A stretch of DNA of 64,000 nt from Sulfitobacter sp. BSw21498 (GTDB lineage Bacteria > Pseudomonadota > Alphaproteobacteria > Rhodobacterales > Rhodobacteraceae). Of the stretch, positions 8,053-17,755 are shown in pieces. The notes beneath the pieces are model-generated. The model made no database searches, had not been told where the DNA came from, and saw only the letters and a list, made by a program, of their open reading frames with translations. The stretch spans positions 1,860,001-1,924,000 of the forward strand of contig NZ_CP040753.1 in NCBI RefSeq assembly GCF_006064855.1, given 5' to 3'. The translations under genes and the position numbers were made by a program. Position 1 is the first letter of the stretch, and the number at the start of each line of letters is the position of its first letter.

Positions 8053-9257
8053 GCTCCACCTCCCATCGTTGTTTTGGCAATGATCTGGCGCTGGATTTCG
8101 TTCGAGCCGCCAAAGATCGACAGTTTACGGTTGTTGAAATATTGCGCGGCGACGGGGCCGGCATTCAACGGATCAGGCAGGGCCAGGTTCGACCCTTCGA
8201 TCGCTTCGGATGCGAATGGCATCGCATAGGCACCAGCCGCACGACGCGCGAGATCGTTGATCTCTTGACGGATGATCGTGCCTTTGACCTTAAGCATAGA
8301 TGCTTCGACGCCCGGTGCCGCGCCACCCGACGCCGCCTTGGAGACGATGCGCAGGTTTGTGGTGCTCATCGCCATCAGGTCGATCTCGACCTGTGCGACG
8401 CGCGCCGCAAAGTGCGGGTTCTGCATCAAGGGTTTGCCGCCGGACATCTCGGCTTTGGCGATGCGCTTGACCGCTGTCAGACCCGCTTGCGAGAAACCGA
8501 CGCCCGCAATGTTGGTGCGTTCGTGAGTCAGCAGGTACTTGGCGTAGGTCCAGCCTTCGTTCTCTTTGCCAACAAGGTTTTCGACCGGTACTTTCACATC
8601 CGTGAACCAGACTTCGTTCACCTCGTGGGTGCCGTCGAGCAGGATGATCGGGCGCACTTCGACGCCGGGGGTTTCCATGTCGATCAGCAGGAAGGAGATA
8701 CCCTCTTGCTGTTTCACGGTCTTGTCGGTGCGCACGAGGCAGAAGATCATGTTCGCGTGCTGACCCAGCGTGGTCCATGTCTTTTGGCCGTTGACGATAT
8801 AGTGCGTGCCTTCGTCGTTCAAAACCGCTTCTGTCTTCAACGAGGCAAGGTCGGAACCCGCGCCCGGCTCGGAATAGCCCTGACACCACCAGTCATCGCC
8901 CGCCAAGAGGCGTGGCAGCCAGTAATCGTTCTGCTCTTGCGAGCCGAATTTTTGCAGCACGGGGGCCAACATCGACAGACCAAAGGGCACGAGGCGCGGC
9001 GCATAGGCGGCAGCGGCTTCTTCTTCGAAAATGTGACGCTGAACCGCGTTCCATTCGGCACCACCGAACTTTTTGGGCCAGTTCGGGGCCAGCCAGCCTT
9101 GGGCGTTCAGGATAGCATGCCACTGTTCCTGACCGTCTTTACCAAGCTCTTCACCCTTGCGGATTTTGTCGCTCATTTCCTTGGGGAGCTTTTCCTCAAG
9201 AAAGGCCCGCACTTCGGCGCGGAAAGCCTTTTCTTCGTCGCTATAGCTCAGATCCAT
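8049..9257 (-). CDS. Acyl-CoA dehydrogenase, PimC-like large subunit
   Basis: A 402-residue FAD-dependent acyl-CoA dehydrogenase. The N-terminus is MDLSYSDEEKAFRAEVRAFL. The mid-region has the substrate/FAD motif GYSEPGAGSDLASLKT and VNGQKTWTTLGQHA. The C-terminal segment reads FGGSNEIQRQIIAKT, with Gly where medium-chain enzymes have the catalytic Glu of YEGT. This GGSNEIQ variant is usual in PimC-type and steroid-side-chain dehydrogenases. It is translated just before the small subunit. Together they would perform the first alpha,beta-desaturation step on the CoA ester. Confidence 0.9.
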   Translation of the reverse strand: MDLSYSDEEKAFRAEVRAFLEEKLPKEMSDKIRKGEELGKDGQEQWHAILNAQGWLAPNWPKKFGGAEWNAVQRHIFEEEAAAAYAPRLVPFGLSMLAPVLQKFGSQEQNDYWLPRLLAGDDWWCQGYSEPGAGSDLASLKTEAVLNDEGTHYIVNGQKTWTTLGQHANMIFCLVRTDKTVKQQEGISFLLIDMETPGVEVRPIILLDGTHEVNEVWFTDVKVPVENLVGKENEGWTYAKYLLTHERTNIAGVGFSQAGLTAVKRIAKAEMSGGKPLMQNPHFAARVAQVEIDLMAMSTTNLRIVSKAASGGAAPGVEASMLKVKGTIIRQEINDLARRAAGAYAMPFASEAIEGSNLALPDPLNAGPVAAQYFNNRKLSIFGGSNEIQRQIIAKTTMGGGA

Positions 9258-9303
9258 TTGTCTTCCTCCGGTTTATATTGTCGGGCATTGCGCCCTTGTT
9301 CAT

Positions 9304-11400
9304 TTACTTTGCGGCTAGTTTGTTCAGGTCGTCAAAGGTGCGACCCTCTGCAACCAGCTGTTTCAACAGCGGCGCGGGTTCCCAGAACCACGCGTCATCC
9401 TTGGCGTAGCCTTCGATGTCGGCCAGCAGCGCGGGCAGACCTTGCAGGTCGGCCCATTTCATCGGCCCACCCCAATAGCGCGGGAAGCCGTAGCCAAAGA
9501 GCAGCACCATATCAACGTCCAAGGGCCGTTTCGCGATGCCCTCGCCCACGACCTTTGCCGCCTCGTTGACCATCGCGGCCATATAGCGGCGTACGATTTC
9601 TGCGTCTGTAAAGTCACGCGGGGTGATGCCGCGTTCGGCGCGTTCGGCGGCGATCAGTTCGGACACCTCGGGGTTTGGCACCCCACCGCGTGTGCCGGCT
9701 TCATAGATGTAGAAGCCTTTGCCGGTCTTCTGGCCAAAGTTGCCGGCTTCGCAGATCTTGTCGGGGTATGTCGGTACGCGTTCGGCAGGGTGGCGCGTGG
9801 CCGCCTTGCGCTTGCGTGTGGCCCAGCCAATGTCGAGACCGGCCAGATCGCCCACGGCAAACGGGCCCATGGCGAAACCAAAGTCGACCAGCGCCTTGTC
9901 GATCTGGTAGGGCGACGCGCCATCCAGAACCATATGATCGGCCGCGGTGCGGTAAGTGGCCAGAATACGGTTGCCGATAAAGCCGTCGCACACACCGGCG
10001 CGTACCGAAATCTTGTTCAGCGCCTTGCCAAGGGCGAAGCCCGTGGCGACCACATCCGCTGCCGTCTTTTCGGCGACGACCACTTCGAGCAGCTTCATGA
10101 TATGCGCAGGCGAGAAGAAGTGCAGCCCGATTACATCCGCAGGGCGCGAGGTGCTGGCGGCGATCTCGTCCACATCCAGATAGGACGTGTTGGACGCCAG
10201 AATAGCACCCGGTTTGCACACGGCGTCGAGCTTGCCGAACACCTCTTTCTTGACGTCCATGTCCTCGAACACCGCTTCGATCACCAGATCGACCGAGGCG
10301 AGGCTGTCATAGTTGATCGACACCTCAAGCGCGGTGTTGGTCATCGCATCGTATTTCATTTGGGTGATCTTGCCGCGCTTCAGCGCGCCCGAAAGATTGC
10401 CTGCAATGCGACCGCGCGCGGCCTCTGCGGCGTCAGCCTTCATCTCGATCAGCACAACGTTAAAGCCTGCCAACAGCGCAGCCGTGGCGATGCCTGCCCC
10501 CATGGTGCCGCCGCCGATGATCCCGATGGATTGCAGTGCGCGTGGCTCTACGCCCTTGAGCTCCGGCAGGTTACCAACCGCACGTTCAGAGAAGAACGTG
10601 TGGATCATGCCCTGCCGTTGGTCGGTTTCCATCAGCTCCATGAAAATCTTGCGCTCGGCCCGCATGCCTTCGTCAAAGGGCAGCTCTGCAGCGGCCTGAA
10701 CAGCGCGGACCGCCTGCGCCGGAGAAATCTGTCCGCGGCCTTTTTTCAGCGTCCCGTCATAGGCCGCATCCCAGTCGATCGGCGCTGGTGCGGCCATCTC
10801 GCTTACGGGGCGGCGCGATGCGTTTTTGGCAATCAGGGTCTCGGCATAGGCGACGCCTACGTCCTCGGGGTCGCCCTCGGTCACCTGATCGACAATGCCA
10901 AGGCTTTCGGCTTCGGCCGCTTTGACCTGACGGCCAGAGGTGATGAGATCAAGCGACGGGTCCACACCGATCAGACGCGGCAAACGCTGGGTGGCACCGG
11001 CACCGGGGATCAGGCCCAGATGCACTTCGGGCAGGCCCACTTTGGCCGACGGCTGCGCCACGCGGTAATGCGCCGATAACGCGATCTCGAGCCCGCCACC
11101 CAGCGATACACCATGCATGGAGGCTACGACGATCAACGGGGAATCCTCGATCCGTTTGCAAACATCAGGCAGGAAGGGTTCTAGCGGCGTTTTGCCGAAT
11201 TCGGTGATATCCGCGCCGGCGATAAAGGCACGGCCCTCCCCGACGATAACAACGGCTTTGACGCCTTCGTCCGCTTCGGCCTGTGCCATGCCGGCAACCA
11301 GACCTTCACGAACAGCATGGGACAACGCGTTGACCGGGGGGTTCTTGATCCGCAGTACGGCCACGTCGCCTTTGCGGGTATATCCAATCTTGTCAGTCAT
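9304..11400 (-). CDS. Fused enoyl-CoA hydratase / 3-hydroxyacyl-CoA dehydrogenase
   Basis: A 698-residue bifunctional beta-oxidation enzyme (FadJ/PimF type). The N-terminal crotonase domain (about 1-190) keeps the oxyanion hole FIAGADI and both catalytic Glu residues ([10 protein letters not shown] and [14 protein letters not shown]). The central NAD-binding domain starts at [14 protein letters not shown] near residue 294. The dehydrogenase catalytic His is in [16 protein letters not shown]-terminal helical domains follow. It would catalyse hydration and NAD-dependent oxidation after the paired dehydrogenases act. AAGGAATATGCTAA precedes the ATG. No thiolase gene is present in the run, so the last cleavage step must be encoded elsewhere. 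Confidence 0.94.
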   Translation of the reverse strand: MTDKIGYTRKGDVAVLRIKNPPVNALSHAVREGLVAGMAQAEADEGVKAVVIVGEGRAFIAGADITEFGKTPLEPFLPDVCKRIEDSPLIVVASMHGVSLGGGLEIALSAHYRVAQPSAKVGLPEVHLGLIPGAGATQRLPRLIGVDPSLDLITSGRQVKAAEAESLGIVDQVTEGDPEDVGVAYAETLIAKNASRRPVSEMAAPAPIDWDAAYDGTLKKGRGQISPAQAVRAVQAAAELPFDEGMRAERKIFMELMETDQRQGMIHTFFSERAVGNLPELKGVEPRALQSIGIIGGGTMGAGIATAALLAGFNVVLIEMKADAAEAARGRIAGNLSGALKRGKITQMKYDAMTNTALEVSINYDSLASVDLVIEAVFEDMDVKKEVFGKLDAVCKPGAILASNTSYLDVDEIAASTSRPADVIGLHFFSPAHIMKLLEVVVAEKTAADVVATGFALGKALNKISVRAGVCDGFIGNRILATYRTAADHMVLDGASPYQIDKALVDFGFAMGPFAVGDLAGLDIGWATRKRKAATRHPAERVPTYPDKICEAGNFGQKTGKGFYIYEAGTRGGVPNPEVSELIAAERAERGITPRDFTDAEIVRRYMAAMVNEAAKVVGEGIAKRPLDVDMVLLFGYGFPRYWGGPMKWADLQGLPALLADIEGYAKDDAWFWEPAPLLKQLVAEGRTFDDLNKLAAK

Positions 11401-11428
11401 TTAGCATATTCCTTGGTCTAGTCTTGTT

Positions 11429-12205
11429 TCAGTCGCGGCGGCTCAGCGCAGGCGTGCGCCCGGTGCGCTGTTCAAGCGCCCGCACCAGTTCACGCAACGC
11501 GGGGCCGACCTCTTGCACGATACGGGAATCGGGCAAATCATGAGGCATGGCACCGGCGGTGAACGATACCGGTTCGCCGAACTCTTCGGCAAAATAGGGG
11601 ACACTTACGGCGTTGATCGTGCTGGCATATCTTGTGCCTTCCAACGCGTAGGCGAACCCTTGTTCTATCAGTTGCGAATATCCCTCCGCCTGGAACCTTC
11701 GCATATCCGCTTCGGGCGTCAACTGCTCAAAGCGCTCTTCACTAAGTGACGCCACGACGGCCATGCCAGAAGACGACCCAATCAACGGAATCCGGTGTCC
11801 CGGCTCCAGCCAGATGGTCGATGCATTCTGCGGGCGCCATGTGCGCACCAGCATCATCTTTTCGGCGTCGCGTACGGCGACTAGCGTTAGCGTGCCCGTA
11901 TCATCGGCCAGCTGCTGCATCGCATCCGACACCAGATCCAGAAAGTTGACCGCCACCGACGCGACAGAGCCAAGTGCGATGGCCGACGGCCCCAGCCGAA
12001 AGCGGTCATTGCGCCCGCCGTGGCTAAGATAGCCCAGCTCGCATAGCGTATAGGTCAACCGCGACACCGTGGGTTTCGGCAGCCCTGTACGATCCGCGAT
12101 CTGCGCGTGGGTCAGCCCGCTGTCACTGGCGCGAAAGGCCCGCAATATAGCAAGCCCCCGCGCCAGAGTATTGGCAAATTTCCGATCTGTGGTGTCGCCA
12201 CTCAT
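11429..12205 (-). CDS. IclR-family transcriptional regulator
   Basis: A 258-residue regulator with an N-terminal winged helix-turn-helix (LARGLAILRAFRASDSG, then AQIADRTGLPKPTVSRLTY) and the C-terminal IclR effector-binding domain. Such proteins respond to small carboxylic or aromatic acids. The gene starts inside the end of dctM (4-base overlap), so it is co-translated with the TRAP permease and just precedes the beta-oxidation genes. It is the obvious local regulator for both. A candidate binding site lies upstream of dctP at 15179-15209. Whether it represses or activates cannot be told. Confidence 0.92.
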   Translation of the reverse strand: MSGDTTDRKFANTLARGLAILRAFRASDSGLTHAQIADRTGLPKPTVSRLTYTLCELGYLSHGGRNDRFRLGPSAIALGSVASVAVNFLDLVSDAMQQLADDTGTLTLVAVRDAEKMMLVRTWRPQNASTIWLEPGHRIPLIGSSSGMAVVASLSEERFEQLTPEADMRRFQAEGYSQLIEQGFAYALEGTRYASTINAVSVPYFAEEFGEPVSFTAGAMPHDLPDSRIVQEVGPALRELVRALEQRTGRTPALSRRD

Positions 12206-13542
12206 CGCGCCGCCATGGGAATAAGCAACGAGATCATCGGGAAGGACATGATCAGCACCAGCACGATCACGTCGACGCTCAGGAAGCGCGTGATACCGGC
12301 AAAGATCTTGTCGATCGGAGCCTCTTTGCCCACCACATTAGCGATGACAAAGACGTTCAGCCCGACGGGCGGTGTGATCAAACCGATTTCCAGCAGCTTG
12401 ATCACCACAACACCGAACCAGATCAGGTTCATGTCATAGCTTTCAACCAGCGGGATCATCAGTGGCAGGGTCAGAACCATGATGCCAATCGGATCAAGGA
12501 ACATGCCAAGCAGCAGATAGATCGCCGCAATCGCCAGCAGCAGGACCACGGCCGACAGCTCGGCCTCGGCCACTACATTCACAATCATCGGGGCGACGTT
12601 GGTCAGCGCGATAAAGGCCACAAAGATCTTGGCCCCCGCCGCGATAAAGAAAATCGCCGCGGTCTGGATGCAGGTTTCTTTCACCGCGTCCCACAGGCCT
12701 TGCAGCGTCAGTTTGCGCTGCGCAAAGCCGATGAGCGTTGCCGCGACCACACAAACAGCCGCCGCTTCGGTTGCGGTAAAGATGCCGCCGTAGATGCCAC
12801 CGATGATCAGCACGAACAGCATCACCGCAGGCCAGCTTTCCGCAGCTGCAGCGAACCGTTCCTTTGTGGAATAACGCGTCGCTGTGGACGGTGCGATTTC
12901 AGGTGAGTGCCAGACCCAGACGGCAATCACGAGGATAAAGCCCGCCAGCGTCAGCAGCCCCGGCAGAACACCGGCCAGAAACAGGGACGAAATAGAGGTC
13001 TCGGTGAAGATACCGTAGATGATGAACAAAACCGACGGCGGGATCAGTGACCCCAGCGTGCCCCCTGCCGCGACCGATGCCGTGGCAAGACGTGGGTCAT
13101 AGCCCATGCGCAACATCTCGGGTGTGCAGATTTTCCCCATGGTCGAGGCGCAGGCAATAGAGCTGCCGGTGATCGCCGAAAACCCGCCACAGCCCATGAC
13201 GCTTGCCATGGCAACACCGCCGGGCAGACGCGTGAGCCAAACCTTGGCTGCATGGTAAATCTTGGTCGTGATGTCGGCGCGATAGGCGATATGTCCAAGC
13301 GCCACGAACAGCGGTATCATAGATAGATCGTACGAGTGTATCAGATCGAAGGAGTTCGAGAACACCATCGACGTGGTCGCGCGGATGGCACGTTCTGGCA
13401 TGAAGGTGCCGGTGCGGAACGCGAAGATAAAGAAGGTGGCGATCGTGGCCACACTGGCCAGAGCAAACGCAATTGGCACCCTAAGCGCCAGCAGGATCAA
13501 CACTGCGGCAAAGGCAATCAGGCCAATGGTTGACGCGTCCAT
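12202..13542 (-). CDS. dctM: TRAP transporter large permease (DctM family)
   Basis: A 446-residue inner-membrane protein with about a dozen hydrophobic helices (first MDASTIGLIAFAAVLILLAL), the ion-coupled translocation subunit of a tripartite TRAP importer. Conserved Gly-rich loops are visible (GCGGFSAITGSSIACAST and GGTLGSLIPPSVLFIIYG). It overlaps dctQ upstream by one base (TAATG) and iclR downstream by four, so dctQ-dctM-iclR are translationally coupled. The imported acid is probably the substrate of the adjacent CoA ligase. Confidence 0.94.
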   Translation of the reverse strand: MDASTIGLIAFAAVLILLALRVPIAFALASVATIATFFIFAFRTGTFMPERAIRATTSMVFSNSFDLIHSYDLSMIPLFVALGHIAYRADITTKIYHAAKVWLTRLPGGVAMASVMGCGGFSAITGSSIACASTMGKICTPEMLRMGYDPRLATASVAAGGTLGSLIPPSVLFIIYGIFTETSISSLFLAGVLPGLLTLAGFILVIAVWVWHSPEIAPSTATRYSTKERFAAAAESWPAVMLFVLIIGGIYGGIFTATEAAAVCVVAATLIGFAQRKLTLQGLWDAVKETCIQTAAIFFIAAGAKIFVAFIALTNVAPMIVNVVAEAELSAVVLLLAIAAIYLLLGMFLDPIGIMVLTLPLMIPLVESYDMNLIWFGVVVIKLLEIGLITPPVGLNVFVIANVVGKEAPIDKIFAGITRFLSVDVIVLVLIMSFPMISLLIPMAAR

Positions 13543-14075
13543 TACAGCACCTCTTTTTCAGCAAGGAGTTCGATTGTGTGATTTTCTTCGTCCGAGACCG
13601 TACCGCCGGACAGGATCGTGCGGACATCGCGGATCGCCAGTTCGGCCAGACGCAGCCAGCAAGCGGCGATGCCGATCACAAACAACAAACGTCCGGGCCA
13701 TTTGGGCAGGTTCAGGTCGCCGTAGAAAAAGCTGCCCTTTTCCCAAACGCTCAGGAATTCGCGGCCGCCAGCATAGATCAGACCGCCCAAGGCAATCATC
13801 CCCATCACCGATCCCAGCACGATCAACCAGGACCGCAACTTGGGCCCGAACCGGTCGGACACAAAGGCCACGCTGACGTGCGCGCGGTTGGCAGTTGCTG
13901 CTGCAAGGGGCAGGAGGATGGCCGCGACCATCAGCTCCCGCACCAAAGTAACGCTGTCGGGTACGCTAGATGCGAAGACGGCGCGCGCGACCACGTTGGA
14001 CGTGATCAAGATCCCCAGCAGGATGACCGCAGCCGCGCCCAACCCCAACAGGATTTTCTCAAGTGGTACCAACAT
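13542..14075 (-). CDS. dctQ: TRAP transporter small permease (DctQ family)
   Basis: A 177-residue membrane protein with four predicted helices (for example ILLGLGAAAVILLGILITSN and SWLIVLGSVMGMIALGGLIY), the small integral subunit of the TRAP importer. The ATG at 14075 (MLVPLEK) is preceded by GGGAGGAGCAGGGACC. A TTG six codons upstream is within that ribosome-binding site and is not favoured. It lies 27 bases after dctP and overlaps dctM by one base. Confidence 0.9.
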   Translation of the reverse strand: MLVPLEKILLGLGAAAVILLGILITSNVVARAVFASSVPDSVTLVRELMVAAILLPLAAATANRAHVSVAFVSDRFGPKLRSWLIVLGSVMGMIALGGLIYAGGREFLSVWEKGSFFYGDLNLPKWPGRLLFVIGIAACWLRLAELAIRDVRTILSGGTVSDEENHTIELLAEKEVL

Positions 14076-14102
14076 GGTCCCTGCTCCTCCCAAAGCTAAT
14101 GC

Positions 14103-15158
14103 TTAGTTGTTATCAGCTGCCCAGGGGTAACCGTTCTCGTCGCGCTCGTTCGTGTATTTCACGATCAACGCCTTGTAGTCTTCCAGCAGCTGTTCGCCGG
14201 GAAGGCCGGTGCGGTTGGCTGTCTCGATCCACTCGGCCAGATACTTTTCGCCGCCGGCGACCAGTTTGGCGCGCTCTTCTGCGGGCAGTTCAAGAACCTC
14301 GACACCTTCGTCTTTCATCGCTGCGATGGCGTCATCATTGGCGATCGTGATCATGCGACCGAATTCATCGGACAGGTCGGCACCAGTGGACAACAGTACC
14401 TGCTGCTGATCTTCGGACAGACCATCGAACATGTCTTTGTTCATGAAAATGCCGACACCACCAACTTGGCCCCAGTTCAGCAGGGTGTAGTTGTCCATAA
14501 CTTCGGCCTGCTTCAGCGCTGCGACGGCGTAGGAATAGCCCTGGCTACAATCGATCAAGCCAGTGTCCAGCCCTTGGTACGCGTCATAGATGGACATGTT
14601 GACCATGTTCGCGCCCTCGTCGCCAAAGACTTTACCGTAGGCCCCTGTACCACGTACTTTTTTGCCCGCGATATCGGCGATCGAACGGATCGCGTCGCCT
14701 TTACAACCGATGTTCACCTGGCTGGTGGTCCATGTCCCGATGTAAACAAGGTTCTTGTCTGCCAGATTGTCCGCAATCGCCGGGTTTGAACGCATTAGCT
14801 CGTCCGTGGCGCGCATACCGACCCAAGCGTCGGGGTTGCTGACAGGCAGGTCGGCGATGCCATAGGCCGCCATTTCTTGCGGGTAATAGACAGCGATCAC
14901 GGATCCCATGTCCGCCACACCGTCACCGATGGATTGAACCGCCGCGTTCGCTTTGAACAGCGCACCGCCCCACTGGATGTCCAGACGCAGATCGTTTTCC
15001 GACCGCTCGGCCACTTGGTCCGCAAACCACTGCAGCGCGTTGGCGCGGGCACCGCGATTCGGGCCGGCTTCGCCGTGGATCAGGACGGTTTCGGCACCGG
15101 CGACAGAGGCTGCAACGCTCAATGCGGCTGCGAAGGATAGATTTTTCAAAAAGGACAT
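14103..15158 (-). CDS. dctP: TRAP transporter substrate-binding protein (DctP family)
   Basis: A 351-residue periplasmic binding protein. The start at 15158 (MSFLKNLSFAAALSVAASVA) gives a textbook Sec signal peptide cleaved near residue 22, with GGGAGGGAATTAC before the ATG; upstream in-frame starts lack these. The mature part has the DctP pattern, including VRGTGAYGKVFGDEGANMV around the conserved carboxylate-binding region. It is the first gene of the TRAP - iclR - beta-oxidation run. The ligand is unknown; dicarboxylates or aromatic-type acids fit the downstream enzymes. Confidence 0.92.
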   Translation of the reverse strand: MSFLKNLSFAAALSVAASVAGAETVLIHGEAGPNRGARANALQWFADQVAERSENDLRLDIQWGGALFKANAAVQSIGDGVADMGSVIAVYYPQEMAAYGIADLPVSNPDAWVGMRATDELMRSNPAIADNLADKNLVYIGTWTTSQVNIGCKGDAIRSIADIAGKKVRGTGAYGKVFGDEGANMVNMSIYDAYQGLDTGLIDCSQGYSYAVAALKQAEVMDNYTLLNWGQVGGVGIFMNKDMFDGLSEDQQQVLLSTGADLSDEFGRMITIANDDAIAAMKDEGVEVLELPAEERAKLVAGGEKYLAEWIETANRTGLPGEQLLEDYKALIVKYTNERDENGYPWAADNN

Positions 15159-15178
15159 GTAATTCCCTCCCAAGAATT

Positions 15179-15209
15179 GTTTCACCATGCGAAACATCGT
15201 TTCACTATG
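15179..15209. promoter_or_regulatory. Candidate IclR operator upstream of dctP
   Basis: GTTTC-N7-GAAAC forms an inverted repeat at 15179-15195. GTTTCACCATG (15179) is then repeated as GTTTCACTATG at 15199, exactly 20 bases (two helical turns) on. It stands 21-51 bases upstream of the dctP start codon. IclR-family operators are often near-palindromic GTTTC/GAAAC-like sequences. Binding by the IclR protein at 11429-12205 is an inference. Confidence 0.55.
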
Positions 15210-15323
15210 TCTCGGGCGCACACTAGGGAGGGGACTTGGAACACGCAAGCGAAACTTAAAACGGCACCGAAATACCGGTGCCGTACAATATTTTACAAAT
15301 TAATTACAATTACTTAAGCCAGA

Positions 15324-15818
15324 TCAAGACTTGTCACGGCGGTACATAAAGCAGCGTCCGGCGACCGCTTCGGACGGCAAAGCAATTTCGGTCAAATTGT
15401 CGAAATACATCCTATCGCTCGACACCATCACGCCTCCAACAGCCAACAAAGGCTCGATCAGAGGCGAAAGAGCACGCGCAAAAGCATCGTTCTTCGCGAG
15501 GTTATGACCGCCGAGGTCCGCGTGAATCAGCGCGGCATTTGGCCCGAACCGGTTTAACGCGGCCGGCAAGGTTTCATGCACATCGCCCAAAATCAGCTGA
15601 TGGTCCTCGGGGGTACTATCGGGGTTAGACGCCACGGCCCGTTCGAACACGAATATATCGCGCTCGGGCAGGGTTTCGCGGATGTGGTGAAACGTCCGTC
15701 CGTTGCCCAACCCCAATTCAAACACTGGCCCCGTCAATGTCTGCGTCAATGCGGCGGCATGATCGATACACGCGCGCTGTGACACCATACGGTCGATAAA
15801 AATTTCCAGGCGGCTCAT
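15324..15818 (-). CDS. Class I SAM-dependent methyltransferase (Methyltransf_17-like)
   Basis: A 164-residue small methyltransferase-fold protein. The SAM-binding motif I is VFELGLGNGRTFHHI, followed by an acidic motif II region (IFVFERAVASNP) and LILGDVHETLP. AAGGAGAACC supports the ATG at 15818 (MSRLEIFIDRMVS); a longer frame upstream is not needed. The methyl acceptor is unknown. It is upstream of dctP on the same strand but separated by 165 bases carrying the putative operator, so it is probably a separate unit, divergent from the dipeptide ABC operon. Confidence 0.8.
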   Translation of the reverse strand: MSRLEIFIDRMVSQRACIDHAAALTQTLTGPVFELGLGNGRTFHHIRETLPERDIFVFERAVASNPDSTPEDHQLILGDVHETLPAALNRFGPNAALIHADLGGHNLAKNDAFARALSPLIEPLLAVGGVMVSSDRMYFDNLTEIALPSEAVAGRCFMYRRDKS

Positions 15819-15973
15819 CACGGTTCTCCTTCGGGTTGGGTCGTACTGATGCAACATGGGGACGCAGCCGCCAATTGTGTACCGCTGACGCTTGGTTTTC
15901 ACGCTGCCCCCCTAGACGCTTAGGCGTTTATCGGCTTCACTCGATTGGTAATTTTCGCTTTGATGCGCTTGGG

Positions 15974-17755
15974 ATGACCATGGCCCCCCTTCTTGAAGTA
16001 AATGATCTGTCGATCGGTTTCAGTGCCGGCCCGTTAGTCGTGGATGGCGTCAGCTTTGCGCTGAATGCAGGCGAAACCCTTGCGCTGGTCGGCGAAAGCG
16101 GGTCTGGCAAAACGCTGTCGTGCCGGTCTGTGCTGCGTTTGCTGCCGGATGCAGCGCAGATGCGCGGTGGATCGATCCGCTTTAACGGAGCGGAAGGCCC
16201 GGTCGACCTTTTGGCGCTACCCGAGAAAAAGATGCGCGCCATTCGAGGTGACCGCATTTCGATGATCTTTCAGGAACCGATGCGGTCCTTGTCACCCTTG
16301 CACCGCATCGGCGACCAAGTCGCCGAGGTGCTGCGTCTGCACCGCAACATGGGGCGCGGTGCCGCCAAACGCGCGGTTTTGCACCAGTTCGAAAAGGTCG
16401 GCTTTGCCGATCCGCTGCGGGCGTGGCGCAGCTATCCCTTCGAGATGTCGGGCGGGATGCGCCAACGTGCAATGATCGCAATGGCAATGGTCGCCAAACC
16501 CGAGCTGCTGATCGCGGATGAGCCGACAACCGCGCTGGACGTGACGACGCAAGCGCAGGTGCTGGGGCTGATCCGGTCGCTTCAGGCTGAAACCGGCATG
16601 GGCGTGATCCTTGTGACCCACGATCTGGGCGTCGTGGCTAATATGGCGCAAAAAGTCGTCGTGATGCACAAGGGGCGCGTGATGGAACGGGGCAATGCAC
16701 AGGATGTGCTGGGCAGCCCCGCCCATCCCTATACCGCCAAGCTTTTCGCCGCCGCCCCGATGATCCCGGCCGTTGCCGCCCCCGCGCCTGCGTTTTCGGC
16801 CGCCCCTGACGACGTGATCCTTGAACTGCGCAATGTATCCAAGACCTACACCATGCGGGCGGGCGGCTGGCGCAAACCCGTAACCGTATCCGCCTGCCAG
16901 AACGTCGACCTGCAACTGCCGCGCGGCAAGACGCTGGCGATTGTCGGCGAAAGCGGATCGGGTAAAACCACCTGCGCCCGCATCGCGATGGGGGCCGAAC
17001 GCCCCGATGCTGGCGGCGAGGTGCTGTTTCGCCCTGACCCCGCTGCCGCGTCGCTGGCCGTTCATGACCTGTCCCCCGCCGAGCGGAAAGCGTTTCAACG
17101 GCAGGCGCAAATGGTGTTCCAGGACCCGTATTCATCGCTCAGCCCGCGCATGCGCGTACAACAAGCCCTGACCGAACCGATGGAGGTGCACAACATCGGC
17201 ACAGCCCGCGACCGCCGCGAAAAGGCGGCGGAAATGCTGCGTTGGGTCGGGTTGAACCCCGATATGCTCGGCCGTTTCCCTCACGCCTTTTCAGGCGGGC
17301 AGCGCCAACGTCTGTCGATCGCCCGCGCGCTGACGCTCGATCCGAAGCTGCTGATTTGCGATGAACCCACCTCGGCGCTGGATGTGTCGGTTCAGGAACA
17401 GATCCTGACCCTGCTCGAAGACATCCGTGACCGTGCCAACCTGAGCTATCTGTTCATCAGCCATGATCTGGCCGTCGTTGCCCGTATTGCGGATGAGGTC
17501 GCGGTGATGCGCGCAGGCGTTATTGTCGAACAGGCCTCGCCCGATACGTTGTTCTACAACCCCCAACACCCCTATACCCGCGCCTTGATTGCGGCACAGC
17601 CTGAACCCGATATCAGCCGCCCCATCGACCTTGATCTGGTCGCCAAGGGTGCAGGATCGCCCACGCTTTGGCCAGAGCAGTTCCGCTTTGACGGTGCCCA
17701 CGCCCCTGCCCTGCGCGAGCTTGAGCCCGGCCATAAGGTACGTTGCCATGCGTAA
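15974..17755 (+). CDS. Dual ATP-binding protein of a peptide-type ABC importer (DppD-DppF fusion)
   Basis: A 593-residue protein with two complete ATPase domains in one chain. Domain 1 (about 5-275): Walker [12 protein letters not shown], signature [15 protein letters not shown], Walker [13 protein letters not shown]. Domain 2 (about 285-560): Walker [13 protein letters not shown], signature [15 protein letters not shown], Walker [13 protein letters not shown]. Both H-loops are present (LVTHDLGVV and FISHDLAVV). Each is followed by the oligopeptide-family C-terminal extension ([12 protein letters not shown] and [12 protein letters not shown]). The start MTMAPLLEV is uncertain between ATGs at 15974 and 15980. 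It is first in its operon, an order seen for GsiA/YejF-type systems, and overlaps the binding-protein gene by 8 bases. Confidence 0.92.
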   Translation: MTMAPLLEVNDLSIGFSAGPLVVDGVSFALNAGETLALVGESGSGKTLSCRSVLRLLPDAAQMRGGSIRFNGAEGPVDLLALPEKKMRAIRGDRISMIFQEPMRSLSPLHRIGDQVAEVLRLHRNMGRGAAKRAVLHQFEKVGFADPLRAWRSYPFEMSGGMRQRAMIAMAMVAKPELLIADEPTTALDVTTQAQVLGLIRSLQAETGMGVILVTHDLGVVANMAQKVVVMHKGRVMERGNAQDVLGSPAHPYTAKLFAAAPMIPAVAAPAPAFSAAPDDVILELRNVSKTYTMRAGGWRKPVTVSACQNVDLQLPRGKTLAIVGESGSGKTTCARIAMGAERPDAGGEVLFRPDPAAASLAVHDLSPAERKAFQRQAQMVFQDPYSSLSPRMRVQQALTEPMEVHNIGTARDRREKAAEMLRWVGLNPDMLGRFPHAFSGGQRQRLSIARALTLDPKLLICDEPTSALDVSVQEQILTLLEDIRDRANLSYLFISHDLAVVARIADEVAVMRAGVIVEQASPDTLFYNPQHPYTRALIAAQPEPDISRPIDLDLVAKGAGSPTLWPEQFRFDGAHAPALRELEPGHKVRCHA

